In this document: piece by piece, positions 21,991-33,099 of the stretch
How the letters are laid out: the number at the start of each line of letters is the position of its first letter
Numbering within the stretch: the stretch's first letter is position 1
Origin: Gnetum montanum
Taxonomy: Eukaryota > Streptophyta > Gnetopsida > Gnetales > Gnetaceae
Direction of reading: 5' to 3'
Length of the DNA: 64,000 bases
Assembly: GCA_015680685.1 (NCBI GenBank)
Contig: MNCI01012642.1
Span: 524,810-588,809, forward strand
Notes under the pieces: generated by a model
Seen by the model: only the letters and a program-made list of their open reading frames with translations
What the model was told of the DNA's origin: nothing
Databases searched by the model: none
Translations under genes and position numbers: made by a program

Positions 21991-22513
21991 ATAGTAGGCT
22001 TAAAGAATTAATATTCTGTTCTGGCTATAGTCCTGCTGATACAGATAGGCCCGTCCTAGGTATGGTCCTACTGATACCCTTAACAAATAATATTTGCAGA
22101 AGATATAGCAATATGCTACTTCATCATGTATGTTTGTCTTTCATGTTACTTTATTTCTTTGTTTTTTATTTTGACATTTTCAGGGCACTTCTTTTTTTAA
22201 CAAATTTTTTCTTATCATCAATCTTCGGATCCTGGTTTGAATTTATTATTGCACGAAAGTTTCAAGACTTTTTGGTTTTTGGATTCACATTTTGCTGTTG
22301 AGATGTTAAAATCCTGTGTGAAAATATTTTATTAAATATTCTTATGAAATATTGCTATGTTTTACTTTATAGTTAGATAGATTCCTCAGGAGAAGAGTAA
22401 GGGTGATAAGTGATTAGCTGCGCTAGGTTTACTGGTTTGGTAGATTTTACTGCCATTTAGTTTAAGAAGGATAAAGGGAGGAAAATGAGATGCTTGTTTT
22501 TATTTGTGGGTAA

Positions 22514-22684
22514 GCCTGTTTTGTGCTTTGGGGAAAAATGATTGAATAAGATAAGGCAAGGACGTTTCTAGAGAGGTATGGTATGAAGGGAAATACCGCT
22601 GTTTCTTCTTGAGCAAAACCTGCTTCTGCTTTAGAGAAAAAACGTTTGAATAAGAAAATGCAAGGATGGTTTTCGAGAGTATGG
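22514..22684 (+). repeat. Diverged 105-bp tandem duplication
   Basis: Copy 1 (22514-22581) and copy 2 (22618-22684) share CCTG-TTGTGCTTT, GAAAAA-TTGAATAAGA, GCAAGGA-GTTT and GAGAG-TATGG. Noncoding. Confidence 0.6.
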
Positions 22685-23062
22685 AAAGCAGAAGTTCATT
22701 ATATTGTGCAGCTTAGACACGATGACTCGAATTATCTACCAACAACGGATTGAAATTATCTATCAAGAAGGGGTCATGGGATGGGGATGTGCGGTTTTAA
22801 GGATCTTGATCATTTTGCACGGGATATTGGGCACGAACAGGAAAACTAAGGAAGCTATCAATGTTTTATTGAATGATTTGCAAATATTGGAATAGTGTAA
22901 TAGCGCATAAATCAGTTGAAATTAATATGTGAACTTTGGAAAGGTTTCTTGCCTTTTTGTCTTCAAGAGAACCATAATCAATTGGTTTAAGCTATTTTTG
23001 GGTAGATTAGGTGTGAGGATAAGTTCTTAGGGGCAACAAAGTTGTTAGACATTGTTATATTT

Positions 23063-23345
23063 GGTATTTTGGTATAGGTAGGTATTTGGAATTGTCATCA
23101 GCAAAATTGAAATTATATATTTGCTGAAATGTTTTTCAGCTATTTGAGAAATTCTTGTTTTAGAATACTATTTATATCTGGAATTTTGTCATAGGTATAT
23201 ATTTGGGATTTTCAAGTTAGCAAGCTTAAAATAGAGTTAATGGTCTTAATGGTCTTATGGATGGGGATTAATTGACTTTTGTGGTTATAAAATTGGTACT
23301 TTGTGATAGATTTATATTTGAATTTTTGAAGTTAATAAGCTTTGA
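23063..23345 (+). repeat. Three diverged copies, about 116-bp period
   Basis: Units near 23063, 23180 and 23294 share TGGAATTTTGTCATAGGTAT-like and ATTTTCAAGTTAGCAAGCTT-like parts. About 50 nt per unit is recognisable; the spacers have decayed. Confidence 0.5.
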
Positions 23346-23621
23346 ACCATGACCATGTAGGATAGAATTGCAAGGTTAGGAATGTTTCCTTAAAAAGTAA
23401 GGATATTTTAATTAAAGTTGTTTTATGTAAATCAAGTTTGTAAGTAACTACGTAAATCAAGTTTATAACTAAGAAAATCTAATTTGTAACTTTCTCAATG
23501 CCATATCTAATTTTTTTTTTTTAAATGAGCATCTACTACAAATATTCGTGGTCTACCCTCACTTTGGAGGTGTTGTATCCTTAAAAGAGGTGTTGTATCC
23601 TTAAAATAGTTACAACATAAC

Positions 23622-23745
23622 TGATGAGTAGCAAGTAGACCCTATGCCCAACCATATGAATCATTAAGTGTTCATGTGCGATCTGGTTGAATTTCATGGA
23701 TTTATATCCTTCTAAGTACATTGGTCTTTCTAGGAAGTGAAATTT
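23622..23745 (-). repeat. R3 3' LTR, truncated
   Basis: Plus strand TGATGAGTAGCAAGTAGACC matches the 5' LTR copy at 35049 as far as the AGTACATTGGTCTTT block, then similarity ends. The rest of the LTR (about 750 bp) and the polypurine tract are missing, so a deletion joined the LTR to the tail of ORF3. 23746-23914 is unidentified. Confidence 0.75.
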
Positions 23746-23914
23746 CACAACTATTGACACACTCAAACATAACACACACACGTAAACAAACACTAAGTGC
23801 TCGAGTGTATGGAATTACAATCAACAAAATTTCGGTGTTTAGGATGACAAAACTGAACACTAGGACAAAACTGACAACCCAAATTTTTTGATGGCGCAAA
23901 GACAAGAAAGAAGT

Positions 23915-26718
23915 TCAAACAGTCCCAAGCGGTGGAGGCTCTTGAGGCTTTGAAGGTCCTTCTTTTGCTCTAGGCACATGTGGTTGTTGAGGCAGTTGTG
24001 GTTGGCTTATGACAACTGCAACCTCTAGTGAAAGACAGAAGGCATCCAACAATACCTTCATCTTCTCCTCCTTACTCCTAGGATTGTTCATGGTCCACAC
24101 TGTATCATGGATGTGGTTCAGTGTGGGAACATCCCATGGACAAGGCATTGCTGGGAACAACTTCTTCACATTGATGAACAAGGTAGCAAAAAGCTTGTGT
24201 TCAACATTGAACATCTTTACTGCATTTTGCAGGTAGTTATTCATTCTCCTAGCCAAGTTCTCAATTGTGGACCACTAGTCGGTGAAGTGCTACCTGAGAA
24301 TATTGAGTTCTGCATTTACCACCTCAAGCTTCTACTTGGTTTCTTTCTACATCTTGAACTCAGCTTCGTACAACAAGTACGAGCTGGCCACTTACTTTTC
24401 CAAATCTAACTAGGGCCTTTTTGCTATCAATATTGCCAAGTTTGAGTAAGAGAGGTTGATGAGCTTCATATACTTAATCATCTCCTCAATTTGCAGCTCC
24501 TTTAGGTGAATTTCTACCTTGTTGTGTGCATTTAGTCTATCAAAGATGGGATACCACACATTGCCTCCTTGTTGGAGGGCCTCATTCATCTTTGCCTTTG
24601 CTAATTTAATTTCTCATTCATTAATTTCTTTTTGCAAACCAACCTGGTCTTTGTAATGGTTCTTGACCTTTTCGAATTTGAGGGCCTCGCTCTTCTAGGC
24701 AACTATTTCAATTGCAGATTTTTGACAAAGGGCACAAACTTCCTCCATGGAGAGATTGCAAATTTTTACTACGAACCTCCTTAAATCCATTGACACCATG
24801 GAAAGCTGCCCCTGCTGTTGTTGCATGTAATCAACCATCTATTTTTTTGGGAGCTTGACGGCATGCAAGTGTTGATTTTCTTTGGTCAGACTAGCATTTT
24901 GCTAGTGCACCTCTTTTAAGTCCTTGTTGGTGTGATAGGTTTTTGTCTCGGCCAAGGACTTGTCAAAGATCACTGACTCCTTTTCATACTCAACTTGGTG
25001 AAGTTTGGACTGAAGCTATTGAAAAGCTTCGTCCTTGGCTATTGCTTGATTGAGTACAAAGGCATTAGTAAGATGGGCTCTTAGGTCGGCAACTTCTGTA
25101 GCCAGACATTAATTCTCAACCCTAGCCATTTTGCGCCTCTAAGATTATGCACTTACCCCTTGCTTTCAACAACATTGATTGGGTAGTAGAAATATCTTTT
25201 GGAAGGTTGAAGACCTCTAGAATTAGTTGTTGAGTTCCCACTAATTGTTTCAACAACTCCTCATACTAGGCTGTGCTAAACCTCCCACTAGCTATTCCTA
25301 CAAACGTCTACACATCTCTGAGTGCAGCAATGTTGGGTACAAACATTGTAGAAACATTAAGGGCTTCGCCTACATGGTCTTCCAACACCTTTGACACTAT
25401 TTCATACCCTTGGTGTTGCATCACCAAGATAGTGGTCCCATGTCCCTCCTCCAAGCATAGTAAGAAGGTAGCATCATTTTTAGAAATTTTTGGCAACTAT
25501 AGCTATTTAGGAATGGACATTCTTACCTCATGGGCACTAGGATTTAAATGTGCGAGCACTTGCATTCTTTGGGTAGAAAATGTAGGCGCCATGTCTTCTA
25601 ACTAGCTTATGGTACGAGCTACCTTGTTCAAATGGCTGAGGGTTGGTTGGTAGATAGAGGACTCCCCACTTGGTCCTACTCATTGCTATTGCAAGAGTTT
25701 CTTTCAGAGCTTTTGCATACATTCTGTGGTAGCACATATCTCTAGCATTGATTGCTCTTAAGTGGGTGGTGGTGGTGGTTGCTTCTCTTCCTTTCATCAT
25801 TTCTACCCAAGAGGCAAAAGAAGCATGCCTAATTATGTCGTTGACATAGTGAACTATTCTTACCCTTTTGCATAGTTTTCTGATGAGGTAGGGAAATGGC
25901 AAGGTCTTCCTTCTATGTTCATTCTCTTTGAACCACTTCTCCATCTCTTGATAGATTAGTTGTGGAAGGTTGATGGTAAATTTTTTGCTTAGAGTGGCAC
26001 ATGCATGGGCAGAAAAGGTAGTTACCTTACTGGGCCTCACTGTTGGATTGAGGTGATGAGTTGTTATCTTATAATACACACATTCTGCCATAGTGAGTGC
26101 ATCATACTTCTTATGGTCCACTCCATAGCATTGCTGAGTCCACTTCTTCTTTACCTCCGGGTCTACTTGACTTGAGATCTCTACCAAGCTGGTTCTAGTA
26201 TTAGGCAAGCCAAGAGCCTGCATGATTGCTTCCACTGAGTAGGACACATGAATGTGTTTGATTCTAAATGTGGCACTTGGCTGTCAGTTGTTCCAGAAGA
26301 GGTAGGTCTCTCCCATGTACCACTGTCCACCAGAAGTGATGATAGACCACATGGGAGAGATCTACAGTTGAGCTTTGACTTTCTATGGAGCAAACTCTAA
26401 GAACATCCCAAAATTCAATTTTTGGAGAACTAAACATTGAATGTTCCTAAGCTTGATTTGATCAAGGCCACAGGTCAAGGTAACTTCAAGTCTTGGCATG
26501 AGACCTAGTGTCTCATCTCGGTGAGATTGCTCTATTTCTGCTTCTTTTAGAATCTGATGAATAGACTTAATTTTGGGGTCTTCACAAAGAGGTCCTGTGG
26601 CATGAGTTTCGGCTTCCTACTCTTGGGGTTGTTCTTATTGGTCCCTTCTAGTTCTAGGCTACTTATCCCTAGTTCCAGATGGTCTTGCCTCTAGTCCATG
26701 CTTTGGTCTTGGTACCAT
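23915..26718 (-). pseudogene. Long env-like ORF3 of R3
   Basis: About 930 codons with several stops and at least one frameshift. It starts MVPRPKHGLEARPSG. The N-terminal domain (about 26420-25540) includes GGQWYMGETYLFWNN, SVEAIMQALGLPNTR, QCYGVDHKKYDALTMAE, FSAHACATLSKKFTI, KRVRIVHYVNDIIRHASFAS and ARDMCYHRMYAKALKETLA; its first motifs recur in R2 and R5 (SGAWYLGETYQFWHN, VQAISEVLNLPN). The middle (about 25130-24400) is rich in Lys, Glu, Gln and Leu, a long predicted coiled coil. The C-terminal part holds MNNYLQNAVKMFNVEHKLFA and a proline-rich end (PQEPPPLGTV). I see no signal peptide or transmembrane segment, so env-like refers only to position between pol and the 3' LTR; the domain resembles what databases label putative plant transposon protein. 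Function unknown. Confidence 0.65.
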
Positions 26719-27168
26719 CTCTGGCCACAACATGATCAAGGATTGGCATATAGTGTGTAACTCATAACATTAAGTACCTTATCTCTTTAGGGATTGTTAC
26801 ACTTGGCTAAGGTGTAGTCATGGTAGATTGATCTTTTAATATTATTTTAATGTTATTTTATTTAATTTTAGGTTATCAAAGTTTGTTGGAAGGGTTTAAC
26901 TTCCATAGGTTGATGATTTAATATTATTTTATTCATTAAACCCATGGGGAAGGTAGAAAAATTCTGAAAAAATATTTGTTAAAAACTTAGGGTTTATGGC
27001 CCCCTCGATGAAGAGTGTATCTTTGGTAGCTAAAGGATTGAAAAATGGCTGAAATTGAATAAGCAGTGTAAAAGATGTGGGCTCTAGAAGGTTTTGGGCT
27101 CTAAAAAATTGCAAAAACTCCCCTCTTGTTTGAAGCAAAATGACAAAAACTTGCTAAGTGTTGTGCTC

Positions 27169-27176
27169 TATTTATA
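27169..27176 (-). promoter_or_regulatory. TATA box upstream of R3 ORF3
   Basis: Sense CTATAAATAGAGC, a strong plant TATA match about 450 nt before the ORF3 start. Directly upstream (27223-27286) are two copies of a 32-bp unit with TTAACACGG/CAACATGG-GCCCCATAGACAC. It could be an internal promoter, or a relic of an inserted LTR. Confidence 0.4.
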
Positions 27177-27556
27177 GTATTTTTGCCATGCTTCGACAAG
27201 GCCACATCCACTTGGCCACATCAATGCAAGAAGTTGTGTCTATGGGGCCGTGTTAATGCAAGAGGTTGTGTCTATGGGGCCATGTTGATGCATTTGTTGA
27301 CCACCTTTGACTTTTTAAAAATTCAAGAAATACAAGGAGTTTTTATGTGAAATTGGAGTCTTTTGGACATCCATGAAGCTAAGAACATGATGAAATGCAT
27401 GAAGAGGGCTTGATAGTTCATAACAATGGAGGTTTTCAGTTGGAAGAATGATAGAGAAATGCCTTAAAGGAGCACATAGTTGGATGCATCGATGGGACAC
27501 ATGAAAGATTTGATTGTGAAAATGCCTAAGGATATTAACTATCCTTAACCATGGCA

Positions 27557-27609
27557 TATGCAAGTGGGTTCTCCCCATAGTAGGAACATGCCCTTTTTAT
27601 CCTTGCATA
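27557..27609 (-). ncRNA. Conserved foldable RNA block, R3
   Basis: Sense arms TATGCAAG and CTTGCATA intact. Hairpin AGGG-CATGT-TCCT (one G-U pair) and hairpin TGGG-GAGAA-CCCA between them. Sequence inside differs from R1/R4 but the pairing is kept. Confidence 0.5.
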
Positions 27610-28794
27610 ACCTCGACTAAGGAGTCCATGGGCCCCATAGTTGATTAATGGTTATGAAAGGTTAAAGACCTAATCCAAAAGAATCTATTGAAGAATTTCA
27701 ATGCATCAAACTAAGATATTGAACAAGACATGAAAACTGGTAGTGAGGTGAATGATGGAAAGCATTGATGAATGAGAGAAATAGTGGAATGCAGTTCCTA
27801 ATCATGGTCACATGAAGTCCCTTGTTGATTCTATGGTTAAATGACTCGATAAAGTCCATCATTAGTCCAGATCAAAACCAACCATGTTCAGTGACTTCGC
27901 ATTGCCACTCTAAGACTAGACCACCTTCTCGAGACACGAGAATGCCCCCACAAATCAATCACCATTCCTTATTAGAGAAGAAAAGAGAAGCAGAAGGTGA
28001 GATAAGGCCTTAATTAGAGGAGACCTTTAGGCATGGGTAACATGTCTTTCTAGTCCCATAACTAGTGCTTGTAGCCCATTATTTTGTCTTAAGGGGTGTG
28101 CTTTGAATTCACATTTTTTTGAATTTAATATTTTTATGGATTTTTGGATGGGAACCACACCATGCAAAGACTTACTAACTTCTTGTTATTGGTTGACATG
28201 TAATGGTAAGAAATCCATAAAAAACACTCATGCATTTGAGTGAGTAGAAAGGCATAGAGAGCATTGAATCCCCTTGAAGTCACACCATTTTCAAACTATT
28301 TGAATCTTTCCCAAGTTTGAAAACTACCAAGGTCACAAGTTTATTAAAGTTTCATTAATGAAAAAGGGACCTCATGTTCCCAAAATAAGGAAGACCATAG
28401 AGTTGGTTGATGGGTGGATGACATGGACTCACTACTTGTTCCATGAAAAAGAAACACTATCTTAGTCATTAGTCATTAGTCATTAAAATTCAAAAAAAGA
28501 AACTAGACATTAGCAATCAAAAACATTCTGTACAAACCACCATTAGCAACAACTATAGCATCATTGTGTCCTATTGGCAACACAGCATTTTATTAGAAAA
28601 TAAGAAGAAAGATCCATACTAAAATAAAGTAAAATATAAAAGTAATTGTAAAATATTCAAAAAATTCAAAATGTACTAACAATGTTGTAAAACAAAAATT
28701 GAAAAAATAACAAGGTGCAAAATAAAAAGGTATAAAAACAAAGAAAGTGTGAAATAAAAAAAGGTTCAAAAATTAAGGAGCCACTTTAATTGGT

Positions 28795-30060
28795 TATTAT
28801 GGATCATCGTCTCCCCCATGACTAAGTTGAAAGGAGGAGATTCAAAAAATTAAGCAAGGCTATCCATCCAATGAGATGTTGCTTGCACTGGCTTGCTTGG
28901 GCTCATGGAAAGTTTTAACCTATTGTATGTTGACCAGTTGCTTTTTGTTTGGGCTCTCAGGTTTGTAGATCAATATGGCCCTAGAAGGAAAGGTTTCATA
29001 AATGATATAAGACCCTTCCTAGAATTTTTAGACCTTGGTTTGTTGTGGAACATGTGTGGGGTTCCAGTAAAGAACCTTGTCTCTAGGTTTAAATTTCACT
29101 TCCTTATTCTAAGGTCATGGTGTTGTTTACTAAATACCTTGTGCATTTCATTTAATGACAAGGCTACCAATATATTCTCATCTAGCATGTTAAGGTTGAT
29201 CAATCTTTCTTTGTATGCTAGGCTAAGGTCAAGGTAAAAATTGAGGTCATAGACTATTGAAAGTGTATGGAGCTCGAACTTGATATGACTAGTTGGTAAT
29301 TTTTCGTACACCAACTCATAGGGAGAGTAGCCTATAGGGAGTTTTCATGTGGAGAGGTATGTCCAAAGGGCATCATTAATTTTTGTGCTCTAGTATCTTC
29401 TTTGCTAACTATTCTCATTAAGATCTTGGTGATCCCCCTATTGGTATCCTCAGCTTGATCATTGGCTTGGGGGTGGTAAGGTGTTATTAATTTATGTTCA
29501 ACTCCCAAGCATTGCATGAGCTTGCGAAAAGTAGGACCTATAAAATGAGTACCATTGTCAAAAATTAGTGCATGTGACATTTCAAACCCATTTACAACAC
29601 TTTGTTGTACAAAGTATGTAGTAGTGGAAGATGTATAGTTGGTGATGGTTGTTGCTTCTGCCCATTTGGTATAATAGTTAATAGTGGTTATTATGTATGC
29701 CTTTCCATTTGACATGGGCATGATGGGACCCATGAAATCAATGTCCTAGATATCAAAATATTCCAATGGTTGGATCCATTGCTGAAGCTCCTTCATTTTA
29801 GTGGTCATCCCATCATCTCATTGACAGCATTCACAAGAGTGGACGAATTAGTGGGCATCCTTGAAGATTGTTGGCCAGTAATACCTTACCATTAGAATCT
29901 TAATGGTCATGCTTCTCCTTGCATAATGATCCCCACAAGGATCCTCATGAGCATCTTGGAGAACATGTAGTTGATTAGCATTAGGGACACACCAACAAAC
30001 CAGGTTATTAGTGCACACCTTGTAAAGATGTTTATAGATTTCCATGAAGAAATTGGCCTA
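28795..30060 (-). pseudogene. R3 integrase
   Basis: Reads in order: the zinc-binding part HEDPCGDHYARRSM...YYWPTIFKDAH...CECCQ (30000-29830), the core FMGPIMPMSNGKAYIITTI (29740), YYTKWAEATTI, IFDNGTHFIGPTF (Asp of the DDE triad) and PYHPQANDQAEDTNRGITKIL (Glu of the triad, about 29450), then a C-terminal part with AYKERLINLNMLDEN. In the first triad position NYYTKW carries Asn where VDYYTKW is usual, so even without its stops it would be inactive. Order after RNase H fits Ty3/gypsy. Would insert the cDNA into the host genome. Confidence 0.85.
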
Positions 30061-31480
30061 ATGAAGAAACTATAGTTTCTCTTGGTGGTCCAAGTCTTAT
30101 GGCATCTCCTAAGTGAGAAGATAAGTGAGGATGCCATTGTACCATTTTGGTTTCATTTATTGCACTGTCAAAGAGTTAGAAAATTGATCAAAGAGTGGGC
30201 TCTTTTCCTCTTTGTTGTCCCATTGTAACCAAGACAAGTAATCAACGATCATGTTCTTAGTTCCCTTTCAATCTACCATTGTAAGATCAAACTCCTATAA
30301 GATCATCAACCATCGTATGACACAGGGGCTCACCATTGGCTTGTTCATTAGGAAGCAAATGGTAGTGTGATCAATGTGTACAAATACCTTGTATCCAAGC
30401 ACATAGTGCCTGAATTTCTCCAAAGCATACACCACTGTCATTAGCTTCTATTTGTTGTGGTGTAATTGAGCTGTCCACACATAATGCTTTGGCTTGCATA
30501 GTGGATATAATAAGGATGTTTCTGATCATCCAATTGCATAAGTATAGCTCCCAAGGCATAGTTTGATGCATTCATCATAATGTGAAATGGACAGGACCAA
30601 TTAGGTGCTCATAGAATTGGAGCTTCTACAAGCTTCTCCTTAAGCTATTGGAATGCTCTTTTGCATTCCTTGGTCCATATGAACATAGCATATTTCTTTG
30701 TGAGCTCAACCAATGGTTTAGCAATCTTAGAGAAATTCTCTATGAATTTCTAGTAGTAGGTAGTGTGTCCAAGGAATGACTAGACATCTTTAATGGTTTC
30801 CAGTTAATAGGTTATTCCTTGGATGACCCTAATCATTTTAGGATCCATCTCAATCCCTACTTGTGAGACTTTGTGCCCCAACAAAATGCCTTCCTAGACC
30901 ATGAGATTGCTCTTTTGCTAATAGAGCTGAAGATTGGTCTCCACACACCTTTTAAGGACTTACTCAAGGTCTAGGGCTTGCTCAAATGTAGCACCATAGG
31001 TGGAAAAGTCATCCATAAAAACTTCCACCTCACTACCAATCTGCTACTAAAAAATGCTTAGGACAAGGCATTGGAAAGTTGCATGAGCATTACATAGACC
31101 AAACAACATCTTTTGATATGCAAAAGTTTCCTAGAGACTTGTAAATTTAATTTTGGCCTAATCCTCTAATGTGATCTGAATTTGGTTATAGCCACTATAA
31201 CCATCCAGAAAGCTGTAATAGTAATGCTAGAGAAAGTGTCCAACACCCAGTCCACAAGTGATAATGAGAAATGATCTTTAAACATCACAATATTCAATAG
31301 CCTAAAATCAATACACACCCTCCACTTACCACCTTTCTTTGGCACAATCCCAAGTGGGCTAACCCACTCACTATCTGCAATTGGATAGATGAACCCTACC
31401 TTGAGGAGTTGTTTAATTTTCTCTTTGATGATCTGCTTCAATTTGGGGTTTAGGCATTGCTACAATGGTCTCTTTGGGTT
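30061..31480 (-). pseudogene. R3 reverse transcriptase and RNase H
   Basis: RT begins about 31441 with EKIKQLLKVGFIYPIADSEW, then VSPLGIVPKKGGKWRVCIDF-RLLN, both Athila/Tat-type motifs. The catalytic Y/F-x-D-D box is visible as EVFMDDFSTYGATFEQ (about 31020). Thumb-region FLGHTTYY and the connection PLVELTKK follow. RNase H begins near 30590 (PFHIMMNASNYALGAIL; the usual first catalytic Asp of CDAS is Asn here) and continues past NYTTTNR. Many stops and frameshifts; inactive. Confidence 0.85.
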
Positions 31481-31736
31481 GATGGAAGGATTTGTATAAA
31501 TGCAATGTTAGCATATCTTAGGATTAATCCTAGTAAGTTTAGGATATGACCGAGAAAAGGCTGTTGACCATTTATTAGCCACATTCAACAGCCTCTCTTT
31601 CTATGCAAGAGCAAGGTTGACATTGATTATTACCAGCTTGCCATTTTTCTAGAATGCATAGTCCATGCTGGTAGGTAGAGTCTTCAACTCTAGGGGCTCT
31701 TGTTTAAAATTGTTAGGGATTTCCCAACTCTTCTCA

Positions 31737-32555
31737 CTAAGTGTCATCAAGTTCAATATTAGAGAGTTGGTGATGAACTTGCTCTAGTTCATCCATGCCT
31801 TCAACATAGGCACAAGTTAGGCTCTCAGTTGGCTCGATGTAAAGTCTGCTGCTTTTAGGATTAGCTGTCAACAATTGGGTGTCCTTTTGCTTTGTGGTTG
31901 CTATGTATAGGCACTTTTGAATTTTGGATTCATTTGCACACTCTCTGCATGCATTTATTGATGTGGTTTTGATAGACCATAACTTTTGAACAAAATTGCA
32001 CCTTGTATCACTATACGTGATGCATGGAACTCTCTTCTTCTTGATCTTTCCAAATGAATTTTCCTTGGAAATTTCCAAGGAAAGATCACTAATGCTCATT
32101 TGTGCATCAACAGTGTTTATCCAAGTCCTTTCCATAATGATTGGGAAGTTCCCATTGCAATTATTCACCTTGATTACCAAGAAATCAACAGGGTAGAACC
32201 ATCCACAAATAGTGATCACAATGTCCTTCGCTATTTCCAAGGGAATAGTGATGGACTGATATGTCAATTCTAAATGATTGTTACTCTTCTTAAGAGGAGG
32301 CAAGTTTAAGGCTTTGTACATTTCATGGGAAATTAGATTAACACTAGAACCTAAATCAAGAAGAGCCTTGCATGGCTTATTTCCAACAATATGCAAGTAG
32401 ATGAGGGGACTTCCAGGATCATCTCTTTTCCAAGGAAGGTTCTCAGCCTTGATCCAATCAAATACAATGTGGATTAACATGACTGTGCAGATCTTAGAAG
32501 GCATTTGGTTTGAAGGGTTCTTGAAAGAAATAGATGTAGAGGATGAAGGAGACAC
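31737..32555 (-). pseudogene. R3 protease and linker
   Basis: The longest uninterrupted pol piece (272 codons). Aspartic protease: PLIYLHIVGNKPCKALLDLG with the active-site D, SSVNLISHEMYKALNLPPL, ITICGWFYPVDFLVI, and GNFPIIMERTWI, where the usual MGR has become MER. A linker KKKRVPCITYSDTRC and MDELEQVHHQLSNIELDD leads to RT. Typical of Athila proteases in the DLG-S-N-L spacing. Confidence 0.85.
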
Positions 32556-33099
32556 AAGGTGACTAGCTGCATAAGTTAGTGAGGGCTTTGTAGGGCTATT
32601 GATTTAGAAGAATGGTCTTTTCTTGGGTTTGGATTCCAAACCACTCGAAGGAGGGATTGGTTGTAAGTTAATAGGCTTAGTAGTGTTATGTTGCCTTAGC
32701 TGCGTGGGAATCTCACCCTACATGGATGGAGTAGGCGATAATTAGGTTGAGGGTGGAGGGACATGTGTAGAAGGATGAAAAGGATGATAAGGATATGGGT
32801 ATTCCTATTTAGGATATGGAGAATGAGTTTTTTAGTACTCCAGAGGGTAGTAGTGATGCTAAAAAGAAGTGTAACTAGAAGAGTCATGCAGAGATATGGG
32901 TTCTTGAACATAGTATCCATATGGATTTGGCTACATGTAAGGGTACTACTACCTTGGTGGTGGCATCCCCCATGAGTGTGGATGCTACCACTGATGATAC
33001 TACTCATATGGTTGTGGTAGAGATTCACTTGGATAGTAAGCTCATTGTTGGTGGAACTCCTTGGGATTGCCTTGAGGATAAGGCAATCTTTTGGGTGCT

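Larger units (their letters stand above)
21991..23616. other. Intergenic, no gene seen
   Basis: AT-rich flank of TCTP up to R3. Short open frames lack any recognisable domain. Two old local tandem repeats are listed separately. Confidence 0.6.

Noticed and set aside
28893-29237. Plus-strand 114-codon frame
   Set aside because: Antisense to the R3 integrase C-terminus; the minus strand carries the conserved motifs.
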